Notes: a model not told the origin generated them from the sequence alone. Positions 8,142 through 17,094 are shown, counted from the stretch's first letter. The stretch: DNA of 56,470 nt from Pseudomonadota bacterium (GCA_963205005.1 CAUJHW010000018.1:1-56470); one strand, 5' to 3'. Numbers and translations: made by a program.

Positions 8142-9035
8142 TCAGGCGGGCCGCAGCCACGCCGCGATCGCCGCGATGGCGCGGTCGGCCTCGGGCAGCA
8201 GGCCCGGGAACATCTGCCAGACATGGATCATGTCCGGCCAGACCTGGAGCTCGACATCGACGCCGGCGCCGCGCGCGCAATCCGCGAGCACCTGGGCGTC
8301 GCTCAGCAGCACCTCTTCCGACCCCACCTGTATCAACAGCCGCGACAGGCCGGTCAGGTCCGCCCGCGCCGGCGAGGCGGTCGGCTGGCGCGGATCGGCC
8401 CCGGCCAGGTACGCGGCGGCCATCTCCAGAAGCACGTCCCGCGTCAGCAGCGGGTCCCGGCCATGGCGGGTGGCATAGCTCTCACCTTCGCAGGCCAGGT
8501 CGGTCCAGGGGCTCAGGGCGACCGCGCCGCCGGGCAAGGGCAGGCCCCGGGCGCGGGCGGCCAGCACGGCTGCCACGGCCAGGCCCCCGCCCGCGGACTC
8601 ACCGCCGATAACCACCGACGCGGCCGCGACTCCCGCCTCCAGCAGCGCCGCATAGGCCGCTACCGCGTCGTCGACGGCGGCGGGGAAGGGGTGAGCCGGG
8701 GCGAGGCGGTAGTCGACGCTGACCACCTCGCATCCGGCGGCGCGCGACAGGGCGATCGTGAAGCTGCGGCTGCCGGCCGGGTCACCCATCACATAGCCGC
8801 CGCCGTGCAGATGCAGGAAAGTGACGCCGCTGGGCGACCCCACGGCCTGCACGCGCTCCACCGGAATGGCGCCCAGCCGGTCGGGGGTGATCCTGATGTC
8901 GAGCGGTGTTGGCGGCTGGGCGTTTGCGAATATCTGGGCCTGGGCCCGCCGGTGGGCGATCGAGGCGTCCGGCCCGCCCAGCAGTTCGCCCAGCATGGTG
9001 CGGATGGTGTGGATCGGTGAATCCGTTCCACTCAT
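8142..9035 (-). CDS. Alpha/beta hydrolase, HSL-type esterase/lipase
   Basis: A 297-residue carboxylesterase of the hormone-sensitive-lipase family. The oxyanion-hole motif HGGG is at residues 77-80 and the nucleophile Ser147 sits in GGESAGG; the C-terminal histidine is in DMIHVWQMFPG. The start ATG overlaps the stop of the Baeyer-Villiger monooxygenase (ATGA), which is strong evidence of co-translation. A ketone inserted with oxygen by the upstream enzyme gives an ester or lactone, and this protein is the obvious candidate to hydrolyse it. That pairing is well known in cyclic and linear ketone catabolism. It lacks a signal peptide, so it acts in the cytoplasm. Confidence 0.93.
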   Translation of the reverse strand: MSGTDSPIHTIRTMLGELLGGPDASIAHRRAQAQIFANAQPPTPLDIRITPDRLGAIPVERVQAVGSPSGVTFLHLHGGGYVMGDPAGSRSFTIALSRAAGCEVVSVDYRLAPAHPFPAAVDDAVAAYAALLEAGVAAASVVIGGESAGGGLAVAAVLAARARGLPLPGGAVALSPWTDLACEGESYATRHGRDPLLTRDVLLEMAAAYLAGADPRQPTASPARADLTGLSRLLIQVGSEEVLLSDAQVLADCARGAGVDVELQVWPDMIHVWQMFPGLLPEADRAIAAIAAWLRPA

Positions 9036-10654
9036 CTCGGCGCTCTGTTCGGCCCTGAGGTGAAGCGGAAGCCCTCGTAGCCCGCCTGCGCGACCGCCTC
9101 GCAGCGCTCGCTATAGGCCCCGAAACCGCCGAGATAGACGCCGAAGCGGCGTGGCTTTCCGGGGATGTTGGTCCCGAAGTACCAGGACTCTGCCTGCGGA
9201 TAGAGTGTGTGGCCGACGATCTCGTTGGCGTGACTGACCCAGTCGGTCTCGGCCGCCTCGGTGGGCTCGATGGCGTCGATGCCCTCGCGGTGCATGTGGT
9301 CGAGGCACCCGGCGATCCAGTCCACATGCTGTTCCACCGCGGTCGGCATGTTGGCCAGCACAGCCGGGCTCAGCGGGCCGGTGATCGTGAACAGGTTGGG
9401 GAACCCCGCCATGCCGAGGCCCAGGTAGCTGCTTGGCCCATTCTGCCAGTGGCGCTTGAGGCTCACTCCGCCGCGGCCCCGGACATCCAGCGCCAGCAGG
9501 GCGCCGGTGATCGCGTCGAACCCGGTGGCGACGATCAGGTCGTCAAGCTCGTACTCGGCGTCCGCAGTACGCACGGCCCCTTCGGTGACTTCGACAAGCG
9601 GTGCGCGCCGGATGTCCGCGAGGGTGACGTTGGGCCGGTTGAAGGTCTCGTAGTAGTCGTCGTCCACCGGCGGCCGCTTGACGCCGATGGGGTGATCCGT
9701 GGGCGTCAGGGCCCGTGCGAGCTCTGGTTCGCGCACCGTCTTCCGGATCTGCTCTGCTACGAAGGCCTGCGCGGTGGCGTTGGCCTCCAGGCTGCTGAAC
9801 AGGTCGGTGAAGGCGCTGAAGAACCGCATCCCGCCCAGGTCCCACAGGCTCTGGTAGGTCGCTTCCCGCTCGGCGTCCGAGACCTCCAGCGCTGACAGCG
9901 TGGGCGCCTCGAAGGGGACGGCGCCGGGCGACGCGGCGCAGCGGGCGCGGATCTCGCCGTAGTTGGCTTTCACCCAGGAGTCGAAGCCCGGATCGCTGGC
10001 GTGGTTGCGGGCCGGCAGCACCCAGTTGGCGGTGCGCTGGAAGACGGTCAGGTGGGCGGCCTCGCGGGCGATGCGCGGAATGGCCTGAACAGCAGAGGCG
10101 CCCGTGCCGATCACGCCCACGCGCCGACCCGTGAAGTCGACCGGCTCATGCGGCCAGTCGGCGGTGTGCAGCAGACGCCCCCGGAATGACCGCAGGCCCG
10201 GGATGTCGGGCCAGTTCACCGCCGACAGACAGCCCATGGCCGAGACGACGAAGCGGGCGGTGACGGTCTGGCCATCGCCGGTCCGCACCGTCCAGGCGCG
10301 AGCCGGCTCATCGAAGGTCAGGGCTTCGACGGCCGCGCCGAACCGGAAGTGGCGGCGCAGGTCGAAGCGGTCCGCCACATGGCCCAGGTAGCCCAGGATC
10401 TCCGGCTGCTCGGAATAGCGAAGGCTCCAGTCCCAGTCCTGCTGCAGGTCCTCCGAGAAGCCATAGCTGTAGTAGTAGCTCTCGCAGTCGCAGCGGGCGC
10501 CCGGATAGCGGTTCCAGTACCAGACCCCGCCCACGTCCTGGCCGCGCTCCAGACCCAGAACCCGGAAGCCCATGCCGGTCAGCCTGTGGACGGCATAGAG
10601 CCCGGCGAATCCCGCGCCGATGACCACGGCGTCGTAGGTCGGAACATCGGACAT
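9032..10654 (-). CDS. Baeyer-Villiger type FAD-dependent monooxygenase
   Basis: A 540-residue class B flavoprotein monooxygenase. The FAD Rossmann motif GAGFAG is at residues 13-18, the Baeyer-Villiger fingerprint FRGRLLHTADWP at 157-168, and the NADPH-binding motif GVIGTGASA at about 180-188. The length and the KRPPVDDDYYETFNRPNV segment match cyclohexanone- and phenylacetone-type enzymes. I start at ATG 10654 (MSDVPTYDAVVIG) because the Rossmann strand begins directly there; the upstream extension crosses the presumed operator. Expected reaction: NADPH- and O2-dependent conversion of a ketone to an ester or lactone. It diverges from the SDR gene, and a copy of the 12-bp palindrome lies 26 bp upstream of its start. 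Confidence 0.95.
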   Translation of the reverse strand: MSDVPTYDAVVIGAGFAGLYAVHRLTGMGFRVLGLERGQDVGGVWYWNRYPGARCDCESYYYSYGFSEDLQQDWDWSLRYSEQPEILGYLGHVADRFDLRRHFRFGAAVEALTFDEPARAWTVRTGDGQTVTARFVVSAMGCLSAVNWPDIPGLRSFRGRLLHTADWPHEPVDFTGRRVGVIGTGASAVQAIPRIAREAAHLTVFQRTANWVLPARNHASDPGFDSWVKANYGEIRARCAASPGAVPFEAPTLSALEVSDAEREATYQSLWDLGGMRFFSAFTDLFSSLEANATAQAFVAEQIRKTVREPELARALTPTDHPIGVKRPPVDDDYYETFNRPNVTLADIRRAPLVEVTEGAVRTADAEYELDDLIVATGFDAITGALLALDVRGRGGVSLKRHWQNGPSSYLGLGMAGFPNLFTITGPLSPAVLANMPTAVEQHVDWIAGCLDHMHREGIDAIEPTEAAETDWVSHANEIVGHTLYPQAESWYFGTNIPGKPRRFGVYLGGFGAYSERCEAVAQAGYEGFRFTSGPNRAPR

Positions 10655-10679
10655 CGGTCGCCCCCTGCCGCGCCGGATA

Positions 10680-10691
10680 TAACAGACGTTA
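10680..10691. promoter_or_regulatory. Catabolic operator box 1 (upstream of BVMO)
   Basis: The sequence TAACAGACGTTA is an inverted repeat matching the local consensus TAACG-NN-CGTTA with one mismatch. It lies 26 bp before the monooxygenase start on the minus strand, within the 106-bp divergent promoter shared with the SDR. The spacing suits a repressor site over the promoter. Dyad arms of 5 bp with a 2-bp centre are compatible with a TetR dimer; the cognate protein is inferred, not shown. Confidence 0.6.
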
Positions 10692-10733
10692 CGGTCCGGC
10701 CGGTTGTCCGGCAAGTCAATCGGGCGTCATATG

Positions 10734-10745
10734 TAACGAACGTTA
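10734..10745. promoter_or_regulatory. Catabolic operator box 2 (upstream of SDR)
   Basis: TAACGAACGTTA is a perfect 5-bp inverted repeat with a 2-bp centre, 15 bp upstream of the SDR start codon and followed by TGT as in boxes 3 and 5. With box 1 it brackets the divergent promoter region at a centre-to-centre distance of 54 bp, about five helical turns, which would let two dimers lie on the same DNA face. Confidence 0.68.
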
Positions 10746-10760
10746 TGTGCGGAGGGGGCG

Positions 10761-11561
10761 ATGGCGGGCTTCGAAGGCAGGGTGGCGCTGGTGACGGGAG
10801 CGGCCAGCGGCATCGGCCGCGCCTGCGCCGAAGCGCTGGCGCGGGAAGGCGCCTTCGTGGTGGCCGTCGACATCGACGCGGCGGGGCTTGCCGGGACCTG
10901 CGGGGCGATCGCGGACGCCGGCGGGCAGGCGAGGGCCGAACACCTGGACGTGGCCGAGGAGGCCGACTGGGCGCGGGTCATGGCCGGCGTCGCAGCGGCC
11001 GGGCGCGGCCTGCATATCCTGGTCAACAATGCCGCCCTCTGCATCCACATGCCTCTGAAGGACATGACCCTGGCGACCTGGCGACGGCAGAACGCGGTGA
11101 ACCTCGACGGCGTGTTCCTGGGAACGCGGGCGGCCCTGGAGCCGATGACACGATCGGGCGGCGGATCGATCGTCAACATCTCCTCGGTGGCCGGCCTCAA
11201 GGGTATCGCCGGACTGTCCGGCTACTGCGCCAGCAAGGGCGGCGTGCGGCTTTTCACCAAGGCGGTCGCCCTGGAATGCGCGACGGAGCGCAACGGGATC
11301 CGGGTCAATTCCATCCATCCGGGGAGCATCGAGACGCCCATCTGGGTGAAGATGCAGAACGGCGGTGACCTGCCGGAGGGGTCCAATTCGGTGGACCAGA
11401 TGATGGCGGAAACGCGCAGCGTGGCGGCCGCGGCGACCCCGCTGGGCTTTTCAGGCCTTCCGGAAGATGTCGCCGCGGGGGTGATCTATCTCTGCTCCGA
11501 CGCCGCGCGGTTCGTCACCGGATCGGAACTGGTGATCGACGGTGGCGTGTACGCCGGCTGA
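10761..11561 (+). CDS. Short-chain dehydrogenase/reductase (SDR)
   Basis: A 266-residue classical SDR. The cofactor motif TGAASGIG is at residues 12-19, NNAA at 89-92, the catalytic Ser in the NISSV segment and the YCASK motif with Tyr155/Lys159. An acidic residue after the second strand (VAVDID) favours NAD(H). It probably oxidises an alcohol to a ketone or the reverse. It is divergent from the monooxygenase and under operator box 2, so it may generate the monooxygenase substrate from an alcohol or process the alcohol left after ester cleavage. The start ATG 10761 follows a GGAGGGGG ribosome-binding site. Confidence 0.95.
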   Translation: MAGFEGRVALVTGAASGIGRACAEALAREGAFVVAVDIDAAGLAGTCGAIADAGGQARAEHLDVAEEADWARVMAGVAAAGRGLHILVNNAALCIHMPLKDMTLATWRRQNAVNLDGVFLGTRAALEPMTRSGGGSIVNISSVAGLKGIAGLSGYCASKGGVRLFTKAVALECATERNGIRVNSIHPGSIETPIWVKMQNGGDLPEGSNSVDQMMAETRSVAAAATPLGFSGLPEDVAAGVIYLCSDAARFVTGSELVIDGGVYAG

Positions 11562-11686
11562 TCGAATGACGCCTACTCAGGCGGCGACGGCGCTCTTTGC
11601 GCCCGTAGCAGGTAGGCTGGCGTATATGTGACGTCGGGACGCTGTGCTAACGCCCGCGCCTCGAAGCGGCAGAGTAGTAGAGGGCG

Positions 11687-12340
11687 ATGGCCCGTCAGGC
11701 AGATCATACCGAGAGGCGAAGGCTGTTCGCGGCCGCCGCGCTCAGCGTCATTTCCCGCGACGGGCTCGAGGGCCTGACCCTGCGCGAGGTCGCGCGGGAG
11801 GCCGGATTCACCACGGGCGCGCTGACCCACTATTTCCAGTCCAAGGACGAGGTGCTGATCGCTGCCTCGGAGTTCGCCGCCGAACAGGTGCGCACGCCCA
11901 TGGAGGAGGTCGAGCATGGGGCCTCTGCGCGGGACGCCCTGCGGCGCCTGCTCTACACGGCGCTTCCTACCACCACGGTGATGAAGGGGCGCTGGCGCTT
12001 CTGGGTCGCCTTCTGGGAGCGAGCCGCCCACAGCCCGCAGGTGAACCGGGTGATGCAGGAGCGCTACCGGGAATGGTCGAACCGGATCGCCAGCCTGATC
12101 CGCCGGGCGCAGGACCAGGGCGAGGCATTGCCCGGTCTCGACGCCGATCTGGCCGCCCGCGAGCTGGTGGCGCTGGTCGACGGGATCGGCGTGCAGGTCC
12201 TGATCGCCGGAAAGCTGGCGGCGCCGGCGCAACGGCAGTTCATCGATTCGCTCATCGAGGTGCGATTGGGGTCTCCGCCGGTCCGCGCCGCCGCCGCGCC
12301 TGTCAAGGCCGGCCGCCGACCGGCGCGCGCCTCCGCCTGA
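11687..12340 (+). CDS. TetR/AcrR family regulator (BetI-like C-terminal domain)
   Basis: A 217-residue regulator with a well-conserved DNA-binding domain: FAAAALSVISRDGLEGLTLR, then VAREAGFTTGALTHYFQSKDEV. The ligand-binding domain, with FWVAFWERAAHSPQVN and the terminal LAARELVALVDGIGVQVLI, fits the TetR_C_6/BetI group. It is encoded 125 bp after the SDR, in the middle of the palindromic boxes, and is therefore the best candidate for the protein that binds TAACG-NN-CGTTA. I see no box in its own leader, so autoregulation may be absent or indirect. The tail is Ala/Arg/Pro-rich and probably disordered. Confidence 0.93.
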   Translation: MARQADHTERRRLFAAAALSVISRDGLEGLTLREVAREAGFTTGALTHYFQSKDEVLIAASEFAAEQVRTPMEEVEHGASARDALRRLLYTALPTTTVMKGRWRFWVAFWERAAHSPQVNRVMQERYREWSNRIASLIRRAQDQGEALPGLDADLAARELVALVDGIGVQVLIAGKLAAPAQRQFIDSLIEVRLGSPPVRAAAAPVKAGRRPARASA

Positions 12341-12381
12341 ACGGCGAGGCCGCCGTCCGCCCGCGGGTCCGGACGCGATCA

Positions 12382-12393
12382 GAACGCTCGTTA
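12382..12393. promoter_or_regulatory. Catabolic operator box 3 (upstream of first VOC gene)
   Basis: GAACGCTCGTTA matches TAACG-NN-CGTTA with one mismatch and is followed by TAT, as box 1 is when read on its gene's strand. It lies 168 bp upstream of the VOC start. A weaker second copy, GAACCGGCGTTA with two mismatches followed by TGTTTT, is at 12418-12429, 36 bp downstream (centre to centre), and may form a paired site. Confidence 0.55.
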
Positions 12394-12561
12394 TATTATT
12401 CCTTTGCGGTCCGGAAAGAACCGGCGTTATGTTTTCAGCTGTCGCGGCTGAGGTGAGCCGCCTGTGGGGTTCTTCCCCCGGGTGAGCTGAAAGGCGGGAC
12501 GGCGTCTGCGTTTGCGCGCAGGGCCGACCACGTCCCCGGGCCGCAGTAGGGAGCGGACGGA

Positions 12562-13077
12562 ATGAGCGAACCTGCCTGGGCGCTGTCGCGGTTCTATCAC
12601 ACGGTCATAAACTGCCGGGACCTGGACGAGTCCGTGGCCTTCTACCGCAAGCTCGGCTTCGAGGTTCTCAACGACCGCCGCCACGTCAAATGGCCGCCCT
12701 TCGTCGCCGGCCTGTTCGGCCTGAAGCGGGCGCAGGGCCGCGGCGTCCTGATGGTGCTGCCATCCGACCCGGAGGGGCCGATGCTGGACCTTCTGGAGTG
12801 GCTTGAGCCCCTGGCCGAATTCCCGGATCCGTCGAAGGTCGGCGAGACAGTGCCGCGCATCCTGGCCTTCCGGACGCAGAACGTGCGGGCCGCATATGAC
12901 GCTCTCAGCGCCCAGGGCGTGCGCTTCGCACAGCCCGTCTACACGCCCGAGGAGGCGCTCGGCGTGGTCGGCACCGTGTGCTGCTACGACCCGAACGGCA
13001 ACATCATCGAGATGATCGAACTTGAGCCTGGCGTCCGCCATTCGCGGGCAACCGAGGCGCTTGCGGACCAGAAATAG
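12562..13077 (+). CDS. VOC (glyoxalase/dioxygenase-fold) family protein, copy 1
   Basis: A 171-residue vicinal-oxygen-chelate protein with the two beta-alpha-beta-beta-beta modules visible: the first begins with FYHTVINCRDLDESVAFYRKL, the second with VPRILAFRTQNVRAAYDAL and ends CYDPNGNIIEMIEL. His13 in the FYHT segment and the Glu of IEMIE are candidate metal ligands. It is clearly paralogous to the VOC gene at 16534-17061 (shared FYHT, IN-RD, DE, VAFY, DRR and WPP positions). It probably acts as an isomerase, lyase or dioxygenase on an intermediate of the pathway. The gene is followed by the TonB receptor after 69 bp and preceded by operator box 3. Confidence 0.85.
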   Translation: MSEPAWALSRFYHTVINCRDLDESVAFYRKLGFEVLNDRRHVKWPPFVAGLFGLKRAQGRGVLMVLPSDPEGPMLDLLEWLEPLAEFPDPSKVGETVPRILAFRTQNVRAAYDALSAQGVRFAQPVYTPEEALGVVGTVCCYDPNGNIIEMIELEPGVRHSRATEALADQK

Positions 13078-13146
13078 CCCTCAAGGGCGCGACGCGAGCC
13101 GGCGTCCCCTCGGGCGCCGGAACTGGAACAAGGGGGAGACAAGAGA

Positions 13147-15432
13147 ATGATCAGCCAACGCACGCTGAAACTGCTCACCGGCGTCGCCGCGATCTGCCTG
13201 TCGGCGAACGCCGCAACGGCCGCGGAAAAGGACGAGACCATCAGTGAAGTGGTGGTCACCGCCCAGTACCGCGAGGAGAACGTCCAGAAGGTCGCCATCG
13301 CGATCACCGCCGTCGGCGGCGAGGATCTTCAGGCCCAGGGCGTAACCGGGTTCAAGGAACTGGGCACCCGCCTGCCATCGCTGCGCTTCGGCTCAGGCGT
13401 CACCGGTGGCGAGAACGTCATCACCATGCGCGGCCTGGGCAGCCAGAACACCACGCCGGGCGGTGACTCGCCGGTGGCCTACAACATCGACGGCGTCTAC
13501 GTGCAGCGGACTACCTCGATCGACCCCGAGTTCTACGACATCGCCCGGGTCGAAGTGCTGCGGGGGCCGCAGGGCACCCTGTACGGCCGCAACTCGGTGG
13601 GCGGCTCGATCAACGTCATCACCAACAAGCCGACGGGCGAATTCCACGCCGGCGCCGACGCCATGCTGGGGAACTACGATGCGCGGACGTTCCGCGCGTT
13701 CCTGAACGCGCCTCTCGCCGACAACGGCGACTTCCGGGCCGCGGCGCGCCTGACCGCGGTGTCGGCGGAACACGACGCCTACACCAAGAACCTGTCCACC
13801 AAGCCGACCGCCACCAACCAGCTGGACGCCCAGGACTACCAGATGCTGCGGGCGCAGCTGTCGCTGGACTTCAACGCCGACGCCAGCCTGCTGCTGGCCG
13901 CCAGCCTCAGCCAGAACAAGGGCGTCGCCGGCACCGCGACGGCCTGGTGGCAGACCCCGGCCCGCTATACCCGCGCGCCGCTCGGCATCGCGATCGGCTC
14001 GGCCTGCGACTTCTCGACCGCCGCGAAGTTCGATCCCCGGCGCGTCTGCCACGACGCTCCGGACAGGGGGAAGAACGAGACCGAGCTCTACTCGGCGACG
14101 TTCGACTGGGCGTTGCCGTTCGCGAACTTCACCTCGGTGACCGCCTACGGGACCAGCGACGTGAACCAGGTCAGCGACGGCGACGGGTCCGACCTGCCGA
14201 TGGCGATCGGCGCGCCCTGGATCCTGAACTCGAAGCAGTTCTCCCAGGAGGTCCGCTTTGCCTCCAAGGGCGACGGCGCCCTGCGCTGGGTGGTCGGCGG
14301 CATCTACTTCTACGGCAAGAATTTCCAGGACTTCGGCTACCGGGACCTGGGCTTCAACGACTTTGGGCCGACGGCGCCGTTCGACGCCTTCAACTTCTTC
14401 AGCCAGGGGACCAGCAAGACCAAATCCTGGGCGCCCTTCGCCCAGCTGGATTACGACCTGTCCAAGACCGGGGCGGGCGTGCCGCTGACCCTGACGCTCG
14501 GCGTACGCTACACCCATGACCGCAAGTACGGCTTCAACCGGCTGGACTACCAGCTGCCGCTGGTCTGCGGCGGCAGCTGCGGGGTGACGCAGGGGCCCTT
14601 CAGCAAAAGCTGGGACCAGGTCACCGGCAAGATCGGCGCGGCGTATCAGGTCAACGAGGACACACTGGCCTACGTCTCGGTGTCCCGAGGCTACCTTGCC
14701 GGGGGCAACATCGTGGGCCTGCCGAATATCTACAATCCGGAGACGCTCACCTCCTATGACGCGGGCTGGAAGTCGCGGTTCGCCGACGGCAAGGTGCAGC
14801 TGAACATCGCCGCCTACCATCAGGTCATCAAGAACCTGCAGGTCTTCATCCAGAGTTCGACCCAGTCGGGCATCAACAACGTCAACGGCAGCACCGATGT
14901 GAACGGCCTTGAGGTGGAGTTCACCGCCGTCCCGGTCGAGAACCTGCGCCTCAATGCGTCCCTGACCGTCACCGACGCCAAGTACGGACGCTACATCACC
15001 ACCGACACCCGCTTCGGCGGGCCCGGGCCCGGCTGTGACGCCACCACCAAGCTCTGCAACTTCAAGGGCAACCGGCTGAACCAGACGCCTCCGGCGGCGA
15101 TCAACCTGGGCGCCGAATACACCTTCGAAACCGGCTTCGGCACGCTGACGCCGCGGATCGACACCTACTTCTCCGGCAAGGTCGACTTCCTGCCGGACAA
15201 CTTCCCGACCTCGCGCCAGAAGTCGTATCACACGACCAACCTGCGCCTGACCTGGAACAGTCTGGACAGCCGCTACAAGGTCGACGCTTTCGTCGCCAAC
15301 CTAGAGGACGACGACATCATCTCGAACGACGGCCTGCAGTCGATCTCGCTGGGCCAGCAGGCGCTCGAGCCGGACAACTTCGTCTACTACCCGCCTCGCA
15401 CCTACGGCCTGCGGGTCGGCGTCAATTTCTAG
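13147..15432 (+). CDS. TonB-dependent outer-membrane receptor
   Basis: A 761-residue outer-membrane active transporter. A signal peptide ends near TAAE (residues 1-26), followed by a TonB-box-like ISEVVVTAQ and a plug domain with VAIAITAVGGEDLQ, NVITMRGLGSQN, SPVAYNIDGVYVQR and VEVLRGPQGTLYGRNSVGGSINVIT. The beta-barrel follows and ends in the aromatic-terminated YGLRVGVNF. There is no STN domain, so it does not signal to a FecI-type sigma factor. Location within the degradation cluster suggests uptake of the catabolised compound rather than a siderophore; the substrate is not deducible. A GGGGGAG ribosome-binding site precedes ATG 13147. Confidence 0.95.
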   Translation: MISQRTLKLLTGVAAICLSANAATAAEKDETISEVVVTAQYREENVQKVAIAITAVGGEDLQAQGVTGFKELGTRLPSLRFGSGVTGGENVITMRGLGSQNTTPGGDSPVAYNIDGVYVQRTTSIDPEFYDIARVEVLRGPQGTLYGRNSVGGSINVITNKPTGEFHAGADAMLGNYDARTFRAFLNAPLADNGDFRAAARLTAVSAEHDAYTKNLSTKPTATNQLDAQDYQMLRAQLSLDFNADASLLLAASLSQNKGVAGTATAWWQTPARYTRAPLGIAIGSACDFSTAAKFDPRRVCHDAPDRGKNETELYSATFDWALPFANFTSVTAYGTSDVNQVSDGDGSDLPMAIGAPWILNSKQFSQEVRFASKGDGALRWVVGGIYFYGKNFQDFGYRDLGFNDFGPTAPFDAFNFFSQGTSKTKSWAPFAQLDYDLSKTGAGVPLTLTLGVRYTHDRKYGFNRLDYQLPLVCGGSCGVTQGPFSKSWDQVTGKIGAAYQVNEDTLAYVSVSRGYLAGGNIVGLPNIYNPETLTSYDAGWKSRFADGKVQLNIAAYHQVIKNLQVFIQSSTQSGINNVNGSTDVNGLEVEFTAVPVENLRLNASLTVTDAKYGRYITTDTRFGGPGPGCDATTKLCNFKGNRLNQTPPAAINLGAEYTFETGFGTLTPRIDTYFSGKVDFLPDNFPTSRQKSYHTTNLRLTWNSLDSRYKVDAFVANLEDDDIISNDGLQSISLGQQALEPDNFVYYPPRTYGLRVGVNF

Positions 15433-15440
15433 GCCTCGCC

Positions 15441-15465
15441 GGGCGGGGGCCCCAGGTCCCCGCCC
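15441..15465 (+). terminator. GC-rich hairpin after the TonB receptor gene
   Basis: Perfect 8-bp arms, GGGCGGGG at 15441-15448 and CCCCGCCC at 15458-15465, with a 9-nt loop, starting 9 bp after the receptor stop codon. No T-run follows, so it is not a standard intrinsic terminator; it may stop transcription partially or protect the 3' end of the upstream message. Confidence 0.4.
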
Positions 15466-15508
15466 GCGATCCGCCTGAGCTGTTCCTTTCGTTCAATGAG
15501 TCCCGCCG

Positions 15509-16537
15509 ATGTCGATGGAGTGGCCGGTCCGGCCTGAGTGGCTGTCGAAGGTGGCCGAGGCGCCGCTGGATCCGGGCCTGCCGATCGTCGACGCCCACCA
15601 CCACCTGTGGAAGCTGCCGCACGAGACCTACCTGCTGCCGGAACTGCTCGCAGACCTGCGTCCGCCCAGCGGTGGGCACAATATCGTGGCGACGGTCTTC
15701 GCCGAGTGCGGGGCGATGTACCGTACGGAGGGTCCCCCGGAGCTACGGTCTCTCGGCGAGGTGGAGTTCGCCAACGGTGTCGCCGCCCAGTCGGCCAGTG
15801 GCGCCTTCGGTCCCACCCGGGTCTGCGCCGCGATCTTCGGCTCGGTCGACCTGATGCTGGGCCGCGAGGCCGGCCGGGTGATGGACGCGCACATCGCCCG
15901 CGCGCCTGACCGATATCGGGGCGTCCGTCCCATCGTGGCCGCCGACCCGCACGGGGTGCTCGACCCCTGGCCCAGCGCGCCCGACGGAATGATGGCCAGT
16001 GACGCCTTCCGCGATGGCGCGCGCGAACTCGCGGGACGTGGCCTCAGCCTGGACATCTGGGTCTTCCACCATCAGCTCGCCGAGGTCGCCGCCGTGGCTG
16101 CCGCCGTCCCGGACCTGACGATCATCCTCGATCACATCGGGACGCCGCTGGGCATGGGCCACTACGCCGACCGCCGCGCGGAGGTTTTCGCTGACTGGCA
16201 GTCCGGCATGGCGCAGGTCGCCGCCTGCCCGAACGTGGTGCTGAAGCTGGGCGGGCTGAACATGCACTTCAACGGCTTCGGCTGGAACGAGCGGCCGCTC
16301 CCGCCCACGAGCGACGAACTGGCGGCCGCCAACGGTCCCTACTACCGGGCCGCCATCGACCTGTTCGGCCCGGACCGCTGCCTGTTCGAGAGCAACTTCC
16401 CCATGGACAAGCGCGCCTGCGACTACGGGGTGCTGTGGAACGCCCACAAGAAGATCGCCCGCGGGTTCAGCGCCGACGAAAAGGCGCAGATGTTCCACGA
16501 CGTTGCGGCGCGCGTGTACCGGATCGCGCAGGCCTAG
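15509..16537 (+). CDS. Amidohydrolase-2 family metal-dependent hydrolase
   Basis: A 342-residue TIM-barrel protein of the amidohydrolase_2 (PDC-lactonase/ACMSD-like) family. The N-terminal metal-binding VDAHHHLW motif is intact, followed by a barrel with DIWVFHHQL, TIILDHIGTPLG, NVVLKLGGLNMHF and the terminal FESNFPMDK carrying the late Asp/Asn region. Members hydrolyse lactones or decarboxylate ring-cleavage products, so a lactone produced by the Baeyer-Villiger enzyme or a later cyclic intermediate is a plausible substrate; this is inference. The start is ATG 15509, with ATG 15515 as an alternative. Its stop overlaps the stop of the convergent second VOC gene. Confidence 0.88.
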   Translation: MSMEWPVRPEWLSKVAEAPLDPGLPIVDAHHHLWKLPHETYLLPELLADLRPPSGGHNIVATVFAECGAMYRTEGPPELRSLGEVEFANGVAAQSASGAFGPTRVCAAIFGSVDLMLGREAGRVMDAHIARAPDRYRGVRPIVAADPHGVLDPWPSAPDGMMASDAFRDGARELAGRGLSLDIWVFHHQLAEVAAVAAAVPDLTIILDHIGTPLGMGHYADRRAEVFADWQSGMAQVAACPNVVLKLGGLNMHFNGFGWNERPLPPTSDELAAANGPYYRAAIDLFGPDRCLFESNFPMDKRACDYGVLWNAHKKIARGFSADEKAQMFHDVAARVYRIAQA

Positions 16538-17061
16538 CCGGGATCGTCGGTCCCGTAGACTTCCTGAAGCCGCGAGGTGGTGAGCCCGGGCGCCAGCTCG
16601 ATCAGCTCGATGACGTTGCCGTTGGGATCGTAGACCCCGCCCACCGCCAGGATGCCGGCGGCGGCGTTGCCGGTGTAGGCCTCCGACGTGGTCGTCCGGT
16701 AGCCCTTCGCCTGCATGGCGCGCAGCGCGCCGGCGACGTTGCGGGTGCGGAAGGCGGTGACTCTCGGCACGGTCGTGGGCGAGACCGGGTTGAACGTCGC
16801 CTCTGGCTCCAGCCACTGGATGATGTCGAGCATCGGGCCGTCCGGTGGCGGATCGTCGGGCAGAGCCATCAGGGTGCCGCCGCGGCCCTTCACGTCCGGG
16901 ATCAGTCCGAAGACGACCCCGCCGCCGGGCGGCCAGGTCATGTTGCGCCGGTCGCGGACGATCTCGAAGCCCAGGGCCTGGTAGAAGGCCACCGTTTCGT
17001 CGATGTCCCGGGCGTTGATGATGGTGTGGTAGAACTGTTCCAGAGCCCAGTCGTCGGCCAT
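16534..17061 (-). CDS. VOC family protein, copy 2
   Basis: A 175-residue vicinal-oxygen-chelate protein, paralogous to 12562-13077. Module 1 begins FYHTIINARDIDETVAFYQAL, module 2 begins VPRVTAFRTRNVAGALRAM and ends YDPNGNVIELIEL. The paralogues share the opening WAL-x2-FYHT and the WPP insertion, but the linker differs (GMVPPDG-type proline-rich stretch around DDPPPDGPMLDII). Two related copies in one cluster could form a heterodimer or act on successive intermediates. It is transcribed leftward from a 173-bp divergent promoter shared with the flavin oxidoreductase, with operator box 4 34 bp before its start. Confidence 0.85.
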   Translation of the reverse strand: MADDWALEQFYHTIINARDIDETVAFYQALGFEIVRDRRNMTWPPGGGVVFGLIPDVKGRGGTLMALPDDPPPDGPMLDIIQWLEPEATFNPVSPTTVPRVTAFRTRNVAGALRAMQAKGYRTTTSEAYTGNAAAGILAVGGVYDPNGNVIELIELAPGLTTSRLQEVYGTDDPG

Positions 17062-17094
17062 GCCGCGTCTCCCTCCTATCGCGGCGCCGAAGCA

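Noticed and set aside
13393-15231. A 612-codon open frame antisense to the TonB receptor
   Set aside because: The receptor has a signal peptide, plug and barrel motifs; the antisense product has none.
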